A stretch of DNA of 48,979 nucleotides from NCBI GenBank assembly GCA_022822125.1, contig JAJECF010000072.1, positions 1-48,979 on the forward strand, read 5' to 3'. Below the pieces are notes generated by a model that was given only the letters and a program-made list of their open reading frames with translations, had not been told where the DNA came from and searched no databases. The DNA is from Alphaproteobacteria bacterium. GTDB lineage: Bacteria; Pseudomonadota; Alphaproteobacteria; Bin95. A program made the position numbers and the translations under genes. Shown here piece by piece: positions 19,522 to 28,637 of this stretch. Position 1 is the stretch's first letter. Each line of letters starts with the position of its first letter.

Positions 19522-20511
19522 CTATGCGGTGAAGGCGTCGGAGGCCCAGGCGCGGCGGAGCGCGGCGAGCGCGTCCTCCTCCAGCGGTCCGAGGCCGGGG
19601 GCTGCGAGCGCCTGGCGGACATGCGCCATCTCGGCGACGCCGAACACCACGGTCGAGACCGCCGGATGGGAGAGGCCGAAACGGATGGCTGTCTGCGCAC
19701 GGGTTTCGGGCCGCTCGCCGAGCGCTGCAAGCACGGCTTGGGCGCGGGCTTCCTCGGCTTCCATGCCGGCATTGGCCGTGATCGGGATTTCGCGTCCGTG
19801 GCGCTCGTCCGTTGCGAGCACGCCGGCTGCGAAGATGCGGATGTTCATCACGCCCACATCGTGTTCCCGGCACGCATCGAGCAGGCCGGTGAAGTCCGAG
19901 TCGGACCAGTCGCCGCTCGTCCCGCCGCCCAGCGCGAAGCCCGCCGTCGGATTCAGCATGTTGTAATAGACCTGCGCCATGTCGAAGCGGCCGGACGCGA
20001 TGGCGGCGCGGACGGTCGGGCCGTCGCCGAGCGCGGTGAAGCCCACATGGTCGAAGAGTCCCTCCTCGCGCAGCCGGTCGAAGCAGTCCATGACGCCGAG
20101 GGCCTCGTCGAGCGTGAGCGTCGCGCGGTCGGGCTCCGGCACCAGCGGGTTGTGCAGGATCAGCAGGTCCACCCGGTCGGTCTTGAGCCGCTCCAGGCTG
20201 CCCTCTACCGACGCCCGGACCTGGTCCGGGAAATTGTCGCGCCGCGCCGCGTCCAGCCGGACCTTGGTGCTGATATGCGGGCGCTTGTCCGCCGGCAGTT
20301 CGTCTATCAGCCAGCTTATCGCCTTCTCGGACTCGCCGTCGCCGTAATCGGCGGCCGTGTCGAGCCAGTTCATGCCGGCTTCGAGACAGGCCGCGATACA
20401 GTCCCGCTTCACCTCGTCCGGGGCGTGGAGCAGCAGGCCGCCGACGAAGCCGCCGCCGAGCGTGAGTTCCGAAATCTCGATATTCGTGCGGCCGAAGCGT
20501 CGCCTGTTCAT
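19522..20511 (-). CDS. Aldo/keto reductase, D-threo-aldose dehydrogenase-like
   Basis: A 329-residue aldo/keto reductase related to sugar dehydrogenases of the L-fucose/D-threo-aldose type. The tetrad residues are Asp51 and Tyr56 (WLDTAADYGDGESE), Lys83 (STKVRLD) and His120 (LLILHNP). ATG 20511 gives the expected N-terminus MNRRRFGRTNIEISELTLGGGF; an upstream in-frame start would add 36 residues with no family match. It follows the isomerase gene by 49 bases and precedes the FAD oxidoreductase. It differs from the reductase at 1737-2681 and is probably not a recent duplicate. Confidence 0.87.
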   Translation of the reverse strand: MNRRRFGRTNIEISELTLGGGFVGGLLLHAPDEVKRDCIAACLEAGMNWLDTAADYGDGESEKAISWLIDELPADKRPHISTKVRLDAARRDNFPDQVRASVEGSLERLKTDRVDLLILHNPLVPEPDRATLTLDEALGVMDCFDRLREEGLFDHVGFTALGDGPTVRAAIASGRFDMAQVYYNMLNPTAGFALGGGTSGDWSDSDFTGLLDACREHDVGVMNIRIFAAGVLATDERHGREIPITANAGMEAEEARAQAVLAALGERPETRAQTAIRFGLSHPAVSTVVFGVAEMAHVRQALAAPGLGPLEEDALAALRRAWASDAFTA

Positions 20512-20560
20512 GGGGACCGGGTCTCCGTCGGTGTCGTAAGCGGTAGGGGCGCCGGCGCGA

Positions 20561-21217
20561 TCAGCCGGGGTCGTTGTCCGGTTCGGCGTCGTCCTGCGCG
20601 AGCGGGTGGGCGGCTGCAAAGGCCGGGTGGCCCGAGAGACGCGCGTCGATGGCGGTGATGTTCGGATAGGCGGACAGGTCGCAATCGAAGCGCCGCGCGT
20701 TGAACACCTGCGGGATCAGGCAGACATCCGCCATGGTGATCCGGTCGCCGAAGCAGCAGTCGCCCGCCGTTCGGGCAAGCTCCGGCTCGATGCCGGCGAA
20801 GCCTTCGGCGATCCAGTGCCGGTACCAGGCAAGCACCTCATCCTGGCTGCATCCCATTTCCCGGCGGAGATAGATCTGGATGCGGAGATTGTTCACGGGG
20901 TGCATGTCGCAGGCGATCAGGCCGGCAAGCGCGCGAACGCGCCCGCGCTCCACCGGGTCCTCCGGCAGCAGGGGCGGCTCCGGATGCGTTTCCTCGAGAT
21001 ATTCGAGGATCGCGAGCGACTGGCCGAAAACCGCGCCGTCCACCTCCAGCGCCGGCACCAGGCCCTGCGGATTCTTCGCGCGGTAGGCGGCCTGCTTGTG
21101 CTCGCCGCCGTCGCGCGAGAGATGCACATAGGCGGATTCGTGCGCTGTGCCCTTCAGGTTGAGCGCGATGCGCACCCGGTAAGCGGCCGTGCTGCGCCAG
21201 TAGGTGTAGTGGATCAT
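20561..21217 (-). CDS. maiA: Maleylacetoacetate isomerase (zeta-class glutathione transferase)
   Basis: A 218-residue glutathione S-transferase of the zeta class, which isomerises maleylacetoacetate or maleylpyruvate with glutathione in tyrosine or gentisate breakdown. The N-terminal thioredoxin-like part has YWRSTAAYRVRIALNLKG with the active-site Ser-Thr region, NPQGLVPALEVDGAVFGQSLAILEYLEE for glutathione binding, and the C-terminal helical part has the zeta-class DMHPVNNLRI and GDRITMADVCLIPQV. ATG 21217 starts right at the domain. A TGTCATG repeat array lies 34 bases upstream. It is the first of five closely spaced minus-strand genes. No fumarylacetoacetase or homogentisate dioxygenase is adjacent. 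Confidence 0.88.
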   Translation of the reverse strand: MIHYTYWRSTAAYRVRIALNLKGTAHESAYVHLSRDGGEHKQAAYRAKNPQGLVPALEVDGAVFGQSLAILEYLEETHPEPPLLPEDPVERGRVRALAGLIACDMHPVNNLRIQIYLRREMGCSQDEVLAWYRHWIAEGFAGIEPELARTAGDCCFGDRITMADVCLIPQVFNARRFDCDLSAYPNITAIDARLSGHPAFAAAHPLAQDDAEPDNDPG

Positions 21218-21250
21218 GGGTCCCGAAGCCTCCCCCAACGAGGCGGAGAG

Positions 21251-21290
21251 TGTCATGAAATGTCATGTTGTGTCATGAGGTGTCATGATC
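21251..21290 (+). repeat. Four 10-bp TGTCATG direct repeats upstream of maiA (Pho-box-like)
   Basis: Four back-to-back units TGTCATGAAA, TGTCATGTTG, TGTCATGAGG and TGTCATGATC, so TGTCAT recurs every 10 bases with a 4-base spacer. PhoB/OmpR-class regulators bind direct repeats of this kind; the classical Pho box repeats CTGTCAT every 11 bases. The array lies 34-73 bases before the maiA start, where a regulator could act. Two shorter copies are at 36646-36665 and 48738-48767. A simple dispersed or variable-number repeat is the alternative. Confidence 0.85.
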
Positions 21291-21593
21291 CGCCGGTCCG
21301 CGACGCTCTTTGCTCCTGCACAATATGGGCCCAGATTTGCAGGGAACAATCTATATTGAGCTATTATTCCTAAATTATCGAACGAGCCATAAATTTCGAT
21401 GTCGACTCCGGACCCCGAAGCGAACGCTACCCTCACAGACCGTGAGAACCGCAGCCCTCCCGACCGTATTCCCGATATCGGGTCCGGGGCCGAGCATTCC
21501 AAGCGAACCCGTTCGCCGCTTGCGGCTCCGCCCCTGTCCCCTGTCTTCAGCCCGAATTCCGTCTGTCCGGACGGGTTTGCCGGGCCATCGCGT
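21291..21593. other. Intergenic segment with no recognised gene
   Basis: Between the repeat array upstream of maiA and the end of the rhodanese-like gene. Bases 21340-21395 are AT-rich compared with the neighbours and are the likely promoter region. A 12-bp palindrome CCCGATATCGGG is at 21471-21482, and CTCAC/GTGAG arms are a little before it. Open frames on both strands give no family resemblance. Confidence 0.6.
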
Positions 21594-22181
21594 TTACCAG
21601 CTTTTGTTGGCTCCGCCTGTCGGCAGACCCGCGGCTTTCCAGCTCTTCGCCCCGCCGCGGTACCAATTCACTTTGGTGTAGCCAAGCACGGCGGCCGAAA
21701 GGCTGGCATTGTAGGACAGCCAGCATTCCCAGCCCTGGCAGAAGAACACCAGCGCCCTGTCCTTGTCGCCGCCGGTCAGCTCCGCGAGGCGAGCCCCCAA
21801 GCGCTGCCTCTTGTCTGCATGGCCGCCGCCGGGCAGCCAGTGCGCGCCGGGAAGCGAGCGATGGCCGCCGGACCCGCCGAGCACATCGACCAGCACGGGC
21901 GCCGGCTCCGCCTTGAGCATTTCGACGAGTTCGACCGTCGTGATCGTCTTTGCGCCGGTAAGGCTGAGCGGCGTGGGCGCATGGAAACTTCCGGTTCTCA
22001 TGGTTGCGGTCGGCGCGACGCCCTTGTCCACCTCTTCGGAGCCGTAATGCGCGGCGGCGAGTTTCGCTCCGGCGAGATGCGGGCGCAGTTCGGCGGTCGA
22101 GTTGATGGTTGCAGACTGGCAGCCGGCCAGAAAGCCGATCAGCGCCAGCGCGGCGATGGCGCGGGACGACAATGAAAGCAT
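21594..22181 (-). CDS. Rhodanese-like lipoprotein, PQQ-catabolism CXXCW-type relative
   Basis: A 195-residue exported lipoprotein. A signal peptide ends in the lipobox LAGC with the acylated Cys21. The mature part is a rhodanese-like domain: PVLVDVLGG, LPGAHWLPGGG, and the loop LVFFCQGWECWLSYNAS with Cys148 and Cys153, then GYTKVNWYRGGAKSWKAAGLP. This is the pattern of the rhodanese-like proteins often found with PQQ-dependent alcohol dehydrogenase genes (CXXCW proteins), although here four residues separate the two cysteines. No PQQ dehydrogenase gene is in the window. A GAGAGGGAG ribosome-binding site precedes ATG 22181. Confidence 0.8.
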   Translation of the reverse strand: MLSLSSRAIAALALIGFLAGCQSATINSTAELRPHLAGAKLAAAHYGSEEVDKGVAPTATMRTGSFHAPTPLSLTGAKTITTVELVEMLKAEPAPVLVDVLGGSGGHRSLPGAHWLPGGGHADKRQRLGARLAELTGGDKDRALVFFCQGWECWLSYNASLSAAVLGYTKVNWYRGGAKSWKAAGLPTGGANKSW

Positions 22182-22414
22182 GAGAACTCCCTCTCAGGTC
22201 GATGCAAAACGATCCCGGGACGCCGGGCCGTTGCACCTGTCCACAACAATGGAAAGTCCCGCCTGTTCGCCGGGCATCGGAGAGTGACCCCGCTGCCGGA
22301 TTGTCGGCTGTTCTATTGAGCGGGCGACCCGACAGAACGGGTGTTGTGGCTAGGTGCGGGGGGAGAATGACAGAAACCGCCGCCGGCTTGCAAGTCCGAT
22401 TCTTCATCCTGATA

Positions 22415-22447
22415 TCATATGACCGGTCACGAATACTGGTCATATGA
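22415..22447 (+). promoter_or_regulatory. Palindromic operator over the start of the Phd/PIN pair
   Basis: Perfect 10-base arms TCATATGACC (22415-22424) and GGTCATATGA (22438-22447) with a 13-base spacer. The right arm includes the antitoxin ATG at 22444. A -10-like TATCAT at 22413-22418 overlaps the left arm. Phd-type antitoxins repress their own promoter at such sites. No ribosome-binding site is visible before the ATG, so the mRNA may start close to it. Confidence 0.75.
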
Positions 22448-22683
22448 CGAAGATCAACGCATCCGACTTCAAGGCGCGGTGCCTCGCCATTCTCGATCAT
22501 GTCCATGAGACAGGCGAACGGGTGGTGATCCTGAAGCGCGGGCGGCCGGTTGCAGAGTTGACGCGCGCGACCGGCGAAAGCGAACGCTACCCCCAGGCCG
22601 AACTGGAGGGAACGGTCGTCATCCTGGACGATGTCGTCGAGCCGGTGTTTCCGGAGGAAGGCTGGGAGAGCCTGAAGCGGTGA
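22444..22683 (+). CDS. Phd/YefM-family antitoxin
   Basis: A 79-residue antitoxin that would bind and neutralise the PIN toxin encoded next and repress its own promoter. The N-terminal Phd fold is seen as MTKINASDFKARCLAILDHVHETGERVVILKRGRPVAEL, and the acidic C-terminal tail (TVVILDDVVEPVFPEEGWE) is the usual toxin-binding part. It is preceded by a perfect inverted repeat overlapping its start codon. Its stop overlaps the GTG start of the toxin by 3 bases. Confidence 0.9.
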   Translation: MTKINASDFKARCLAILDHVHETGERVVILKRGRPVAELTRATGESERYPQAELEGTVVILDDVVEPVFPEEGWESLKR

Positions 22684-23072
22684 AGGCGCTGCTCGAGACG
22701 CATATACTGCTCTGGTGGCACGGAGACCGCGATCGACTGTCCCGGCGTCAGCAGGAGGCGATTGCGTCCGCGAATGCGGATTCGCCGTTGCAGGTCTGCG
22801 ATATTTCCCTGTGGGAAGTGGCGATGCTGCACAATCTGGGCCGCATTCGCCTGGCGATTCCCCTGCGGGAGTGGCTGGAAAAGGCGGTTGCGCGTCCACT
22901 GGTGCGGCGACACGGACTCTCGCCGGCGGTGGCGACCGAATTGGCTTCGTTGCCGGACTCCTTTCATCGTGATCCGGCAGATCGCATTCTGGTTGCTACC
23001 GCGCGCGTGATCGGCGCCACGCTTCTGACCCGGGATCGCAGAATCGTCGAAGCGCAATTGTCGATACGCTGA
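22680..23072 (+). CDS. PIN-domain toxin (VapC-like ribonuclease) with Glu at the first acidic position
   Basis: A 130-residue PIN-domain protein of the LLDTHVLLWW group, expected to cut RNA using metal-binding acidic residues. The first position, nearly always Asp in this family, is Glu6 here (LLETHILLWW; codon GAG). The other acids are present: Glu46 (ISLWEVAML), Asp98/Asp101 (HRDPADRILVATA) and Asp119 (LLTRDRRI). Starts at GTG 22680, overlapping the antitoxin stop. The Asp-to-Glu change may weaken or alter activity, or be tolerated. Confidence 0.9.
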   Translation: MKALLETHILLWWHGDRDRLSRRQQEAIASANADSPLQVCDISLWEVAMLHNLGRIRLAIPLREWLEKAVARPLVRRHGLSPAVATELASLPDSFHRDPADRILVATARVIGATLLTRDRRIVEAQLSIR

Positions 23073-23227
23073 CCTGATCCCGAAACGCCCGGGCCGGCAA
23101 TGGCTCTCTCGCCCGTCCGGCCGGGGCGGTCCCGACGCATCGCGGCCGGTTGTCACCCTTGCGCCGCTTCGCCTTCGCCGGATGCCGGCTGCGGATGGCC
23201 GTCGAGTCATCCGGGTCGGCTCGCGCC

Positions 23228-25372
23228 CTATGCCGCCGGGGCCACCCGGCAGGGGATGCCCTTGAAGTGGGGGATGCCCTGTTCGCGGTCGAGGAAGTCC
23301 TCATCGTCGGGGCAGAGCTGGGCGTCGGCCATTTCCCAGGCGCTGTCGGACCCGACCTCGGGCAGCCACCAGCCATGCGGTATCCGCACAAGGCCCTTCT
23401 GCATGTCATTGCGGAGGGTCGCCTTCATGCGCACCCGCCCCTGGGCCGTCTCGGCGATGGCGGGCTCGCCGTCCCTTATGCCGGCTTCCATCGCATCTTC
23501 GGGGTGCAGGAAAAGCAGCGGCTCCGGCGCGCGGGCGCGAAGCGCGGCGATATGGCGGTGGCCGGTCTGGAAATAGGCGTCCTCGCGCAGACCCGTGAAC
23601 AGGCGAAGCGGCATGTCCTCGGGCGCCGGCGGCTCCTCGCGCCAGTAGGGCAGGGGGTCGAAGCCGAATTCGGCGAGCACGGAGGAGGAAAGCTCAACCT
23701 TGCCGGAGGGCGTCGCGAACCCTGTCTTTTCGTATTTCCGGAACCGGAGGCCGTCCGTATGCGCGGCATGATCCCGTGCGAAGCTGTCGAAATCCATGCC
23801 GAGGCCCGCCACGCGGTGGTCGAGCAGGGCGTCCGCCGTCTCCCAGGGGAAATGCGCGCCGAGGCCGAGCCGCACCGCCAGGCCGCGCCAGAAATCGTAA
23901 ACGCTGCGCGCGTCCCCGGGAGGGGCCACGGCCTGCTGCGAACTGCGGCAGATCGCGGTCCAGCCGAAGCCGTCCGCCAGCGCCTTGCGCTCCGTCCAGG
24001 CATCGCCCGGCAGGATATAGTCCGAGAGCGCCGCCGTCGGCGTCTTCATGTGCTCGAAGGTAACGAAGAGGTCCTGGTTCAGAAGCGCCCTGTGGATCAG
24101 CTGCATGTTGGCGAAGCTCAGCAGCGTGTTGTTGCCGAGCGCGAAGAACGCCTTGACTGGATAGGGCTCGCCGTCCGCCATCGCCCGGAACACGGCCGAG
24201 GGCGTCGCCATGTAGCAGCCGGAGACGATGTTGGCGTAGCGCCGGCCCCAGACGCGCAAAGTCGGCTCTTCCAGGGGCCGGGCGCCGCGATAGGTGAACA
24301 CGGGATGGCTGTCGGAGCCCAGCTGCTTGGCCTTCTGCGCCTCCGGCAGCGCGTCGTGAAGCTCAAGGTCGGTCTCCGGCACGATGCGCGGATGGAAGCC
24401 GTGCAACACCTCCCCGCCCGGCACGTCGAGATTGCCGCAGACCGCGCGCAGCATGGCCTGCAGGCGGATGGCGGAGGTCGAATTGCGCTGCTGGTCGGTG
24501 ATCGGCGACCAGGGGATGACTGCCGGCCCCGACTGCGCATAGAGGCGCGCCGCTTCCGCGATCCGGTCCGGCGCGACGCCGGTGATCTCCGCCACCCGGT
24601 CCAGCGGAAACTCGTCGACGCGCTTGCGGAGTTCGTCGAAGCCTGTGGTCCAGCGTCTGACGAAATCCCGGTCCCAGAGGCCCTCCTCCATGATGACCCT
24701 GAGCCAGCCGAGGCACATGGCGGCGTCGGTGCCGACCTTGAGCGGCAGCCAGATGTCGGCGAGTTCGGCATTCTCCGACCGGCGCGGGTCGAGCACGATC
24801 AGCTTCGCGCCGCGCTCCTGGGCCCGGCGGATGGCGTTGTATTCCGGCGTCCAGGAATGCGGCTTCGGGTTGTGCCCGAACAGCACGATGCACTGCGTCT
24901 TCGTGAAATCCGGATAGGGGAACCAGCCATAGACCAGGCGGTTGACGGCGGCCGTATTGCCCGCGCAAAGCGCGACGCCGGAAATCCAGTTCGGCGAACC
25001 GACAAGGTTCATGAAACGCCGGCACATGCCGTTATCGGTTTGCGTGTTCCACGAGCTTGTCGAGACCGCGAACCCTTCCGGCCCGTAGCGGTCGACGATC
25101 CGCCCGAGGCGTTCGGCAATATCGTCGAGCGCGTCGTCCCAGGAGACTCGTTCCCATTCCCCGGAGCCGCGCGGCCCCTTGCGGCGGAGCGGATGCAGCA
25201 CCCGGTCGGGATGGGCGAAGCCGGCAGGCGCATGCACGCCCTTCATGCAGATATTGGCGCGGCCGGGCCTCGGGTCTATCGCCCTGACCCGGGACACCTC
25301 CCCGCCTGCTGTCTCGACCGCGACCTGGCAGTAGATGTCGCAGGACGAGCAGAGCGCGCGCGCTTCGGGCAT
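23228..25372 (-). CDS. Molybdopterin oxidoreductase, catalytic subunit
   Basis: A 714-residue protein of the complex iron-sulfur molybdoenzyme (DMSO-reductase) superfamily. An N-terminal [4Fe-4S] site is formed by Cys8, Cys11, Cys15 and Cys42 (CSSCDIYC and NICMKG). Cys136 in SGVALCAGNTA is in the position of the metal ligand, which would suit a formate dehydrogenase/polysulfide reductase or acetylene-hydratase-like type. The C-terminal dinucleotide-binding domain ends with VRIPHGWWLPEVG. There is no Tat signal, so it is probably cytoplasmic. No iron-sulfur or membrane subunit is adjacent. ATG 25372 is preceded by GGAGG. Substrate unknown. Confidence 0.9.
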   Translation of the reverse strand: MPEARALCSSCDIYCQVAVETAGGEVSRVRAIDPRPGRANICMKGVHAPAGFAHPDRVLHPLRRKGPRGSGEWERVSWDDALDDIAERLGRIVDRYGPEGFAVSTSSWNTQTDNGMCRRFMNLVGSPNWISGVALCAGNTAAVNRLVYGWFPYPDFTKTQCIVLFGHNPKPHSWTPEYNAIRRAQERGAKLIVLDPRRSENAELADIWLPLKVGTDAAMCLGWLRVIMEEGLWDRDFVRRWTTGFDELRKRVDEFPLDRVAEITGVAPDRIAEAARLYAQSGPAVIPWSPITDQQRNSTSAIRLQAMLRAVCGNLDVPGGEVLHGFHPRIVPETDLELHDALPEAQKAKQLGSDSHPVFTYRGARPLEEPTLRVWGRRYANIVSGCYMATPSAVFRAMADGEPYPVKAFFALGNNTLLSFANMQLIHRALLNQDLFVTFEHMKTPTAALSDYILPGDAWTERKALADGFGWTAICRSSQQAVAPPGDARSVYDFWRGLAVRLGLGAHFPWETADALLDHRVAGLGMDFDSFARDHAAHTDGLRFRKYEKTGFATPSGKVELSSSVLAEFGFDPLPYWREEPPAPEDMPLRLFTGLREDAYFQTGHRHIAALRARAPEPLLFLHPEDAMEAGIRDGEPAIAETAQGRVRMKATLRNDMQKGLVRIPHGWWLPEVGSDSAWEMADAQLCPDDEDFLDREQGIPHFKGIPCRVAPAA

Positions 25373-25488
25373 GGCACAGGGCCTCCGGTCGGTCGGGGAT
25401 GGGCGCAATCTTGACCCCGGAGGCCGAAAGCGGTCAATAACGCCTCGACAACCGTTGCCGCAGGGGCGGCGGAAAGGGGAGATGCTTT

Positions 25489-25800
25489 ATGTCCAGGGTC
25501 CATGTCATCGCTGTCATCCAGGCCAAGCCCGGCCGCCGGGCCGAGGTTCTCGAAGCCTTCAACGCCAATGTGCCGGCGGTGCATGCGGAGGACGGCTGCA
25601 TCGAATACGGCGCCGCCGTGGACGCCGAAGCCGGCGCGATCCAGACGAAATTCGGCGAGGACACCTTCGTTGTCGTGGAGAAATGGGCGAGCCTGGATGC
25701 GCTCCGCGCGCATGGCGCGTCGGCCCATATGGCGGCCTATGCCGCGAAGGTGAAGGACCTGCTCGCCAACCGGACGATTCACGTGCTGACGGACGCCTGA
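25489..25800 (+). CDS. Antibiotic biosynthesis monooxygenase (ABM) domain protein, YgiN-like
   Basis: A 103-residue single ABM domain, a ferredoxin-like dimeric fold found in quinol and small-aromatic monooxygenases. The hallmarks are VIAVIQAKPGRRAEVLEAFN, HAEDGCIEYGAAVD and FVVVEKWASLDALRAHGASAHMAAYAAKV. Role uncertain: quinone handling or oxidation of a small compound. An AGGGGAGA ribosome-binding site lies before ATG 25489. The gene diverges from the molybdoenzyme gene with about 116 bases between starts and ends just before the tRNA gene. Confidence 0.85.
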   Translation: MSRVHVIAVIQAKPGRRAEVLEAFNANVPAVHAEDGCIEYGAAVDAEAGAIQTKFGEDTFVVVEKWASLDALRAHGASAHMAAYAAKVKDLLANRTIHVLTDA

Positions 25801-25829
25801 CCGGCCGGTTCGACAACAGGAAAACGGAA

Positions 25830-25905
<76 letters not shown>

Positions 25906-25916
25906 AATCCGCGCGG

Positions 25917-25945
25917 CTTCTAGCCCCTCCGCGCCGGCGGGTCAA
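25917..25945 (-). promoter_or_regulatory. Promoter of tRNA-Phe
   Basis: On the minus strand TTGACC (25940-25945) and TAGAAG (25917-25922) are spaced by exactly 17 bases and lie 12 bases before the first base of the tRNA. A good housekeeping-type promoter. Confidence 0.65.
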
Positions 25946-26017
25946 GCAAGCGGCCGGATAGTCCGGGAAGGAGTCGAGGATGCGAAAGACGCCGATCGCG
26001 GCTACCGGGGAGCGCCG

Positions 26018-27641
<1,624 letters not shown>

Positions 27642-27661
<20 letters not shown>

Positions 27662-28490
27662 GCGCGCCGAAGCGGTCCAGGAAGGGCAGGGCTTTGTCCG
27701 TGTAGCGCGGCGCCACCAGCACGGCGCGTTCGATGCGCGGGTTGCCGGCAAGCTCCCGCAGTGCCTCCTCATTGGCGCCGTTGAAGGCGAACACCGAGAC
27801 GGAGATGGAGGCGGGGTCGCGCCCGGCCTCCTCGGCCCGCCGGTCCAGTTCGGCGAGGGCGGCGGGGAAATCGGCCAGCAGCACGTCGATCGGCATCCAG
27901 CCGTCGCAATAGCGCGCCGTGCGCTTCAGCCCGAGCGGCGTCGCGCCGCCATAGATGATCGGCGGATGCGGATGCTGGACGGGTTTCGGATAGGAGACGA
28001 TGCGCTCGAAGCGGACGAATTCGCCCTCATAGCTCGCCTCCTCCTGTGTCCAGATCGCCTTCATGGCCTCGATGCGCTCGCGCAGCACCTGCCAGCGGCG
28101 CGTGAAGTCGGTGCCGTGATTGGCCATCTCCTCCGCATTCCAGCCGCCGCCTATGCCGAGCAGCAGCCGCCCGCCGGAGAGATAGTCGAGCGTTGCCGCT
28201 TCCTTCGCCAGCACGATGGGGTCGCGCTCGATGACGAGGCAGACGGCCGTGCCGACCTTGATGGTGGAGGTGGCACCGGCCGCGGCCATCAGCGACACGA
28301 AGGGATCGGCCATGTGGTAATAGGGCTTGGGCAGCGGATCGCCGCCCGGATAGGGCGTTTCGCGGCTCGCCGGAATATGGGTGTGCTCGCCGACCCAGAA
28401 GGATTCGAACCCCCGCTCCTCGGCGGCCTTCGCCAGGTCGTCGGGCCGGGTGCCGTATTCCGTGTTGTAGCTGAAAATGCCGAGCTTCAT
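27642..28490 (-). CDS. LLM-class (luciferase-like) flavin/F420-dependent oxidoreductase
   Basis: A 282-residue TIM-barrel oxidoreductase of the luciferase-like family. Hallmarks: MKLGIFSYNTEYG, GFESFWVGEHTHIPA, TIKVGTAVCLVIERDPIVLAKEAATLDYLSGGRLLLGIGGGWNAEEM, and HPPIIYGGATPLGLKRTARYCDGW. The full pattern is of the F420-dependent-like subfamily (TIGR03619-like), but many proteobacterial members use FMN. ATG 28490 is the natural start; further upstream is antisense to the hydratase gene. Convergent, 20-base overlap with the acyl-CoA ligase gene. Confidence 0.88.
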
Positions 28491-28637
28491 CGCCGCCCCC
28501 TTGCTGTAGCGCCGGGAAAGCCTAAAGGGATTCAGGCGCGGGGAAAGACCCCGGGGCGGAACAGGGATGTCCTTCCGCCCGGCGGTCAAGCGGGATAGGG
28601 TTTCGGCGACGACCCCGAAGCGGAAGGCAGGCAATCC

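Noticed and set aside
21399..22175. 258-codon plus-strand frame across the rhodanese-like gene
   Set aside because: Its second part is antisense to the lipoprotein gene, which has a signal peptide, a lipobox and a domain match; the first part has no recognisable content.
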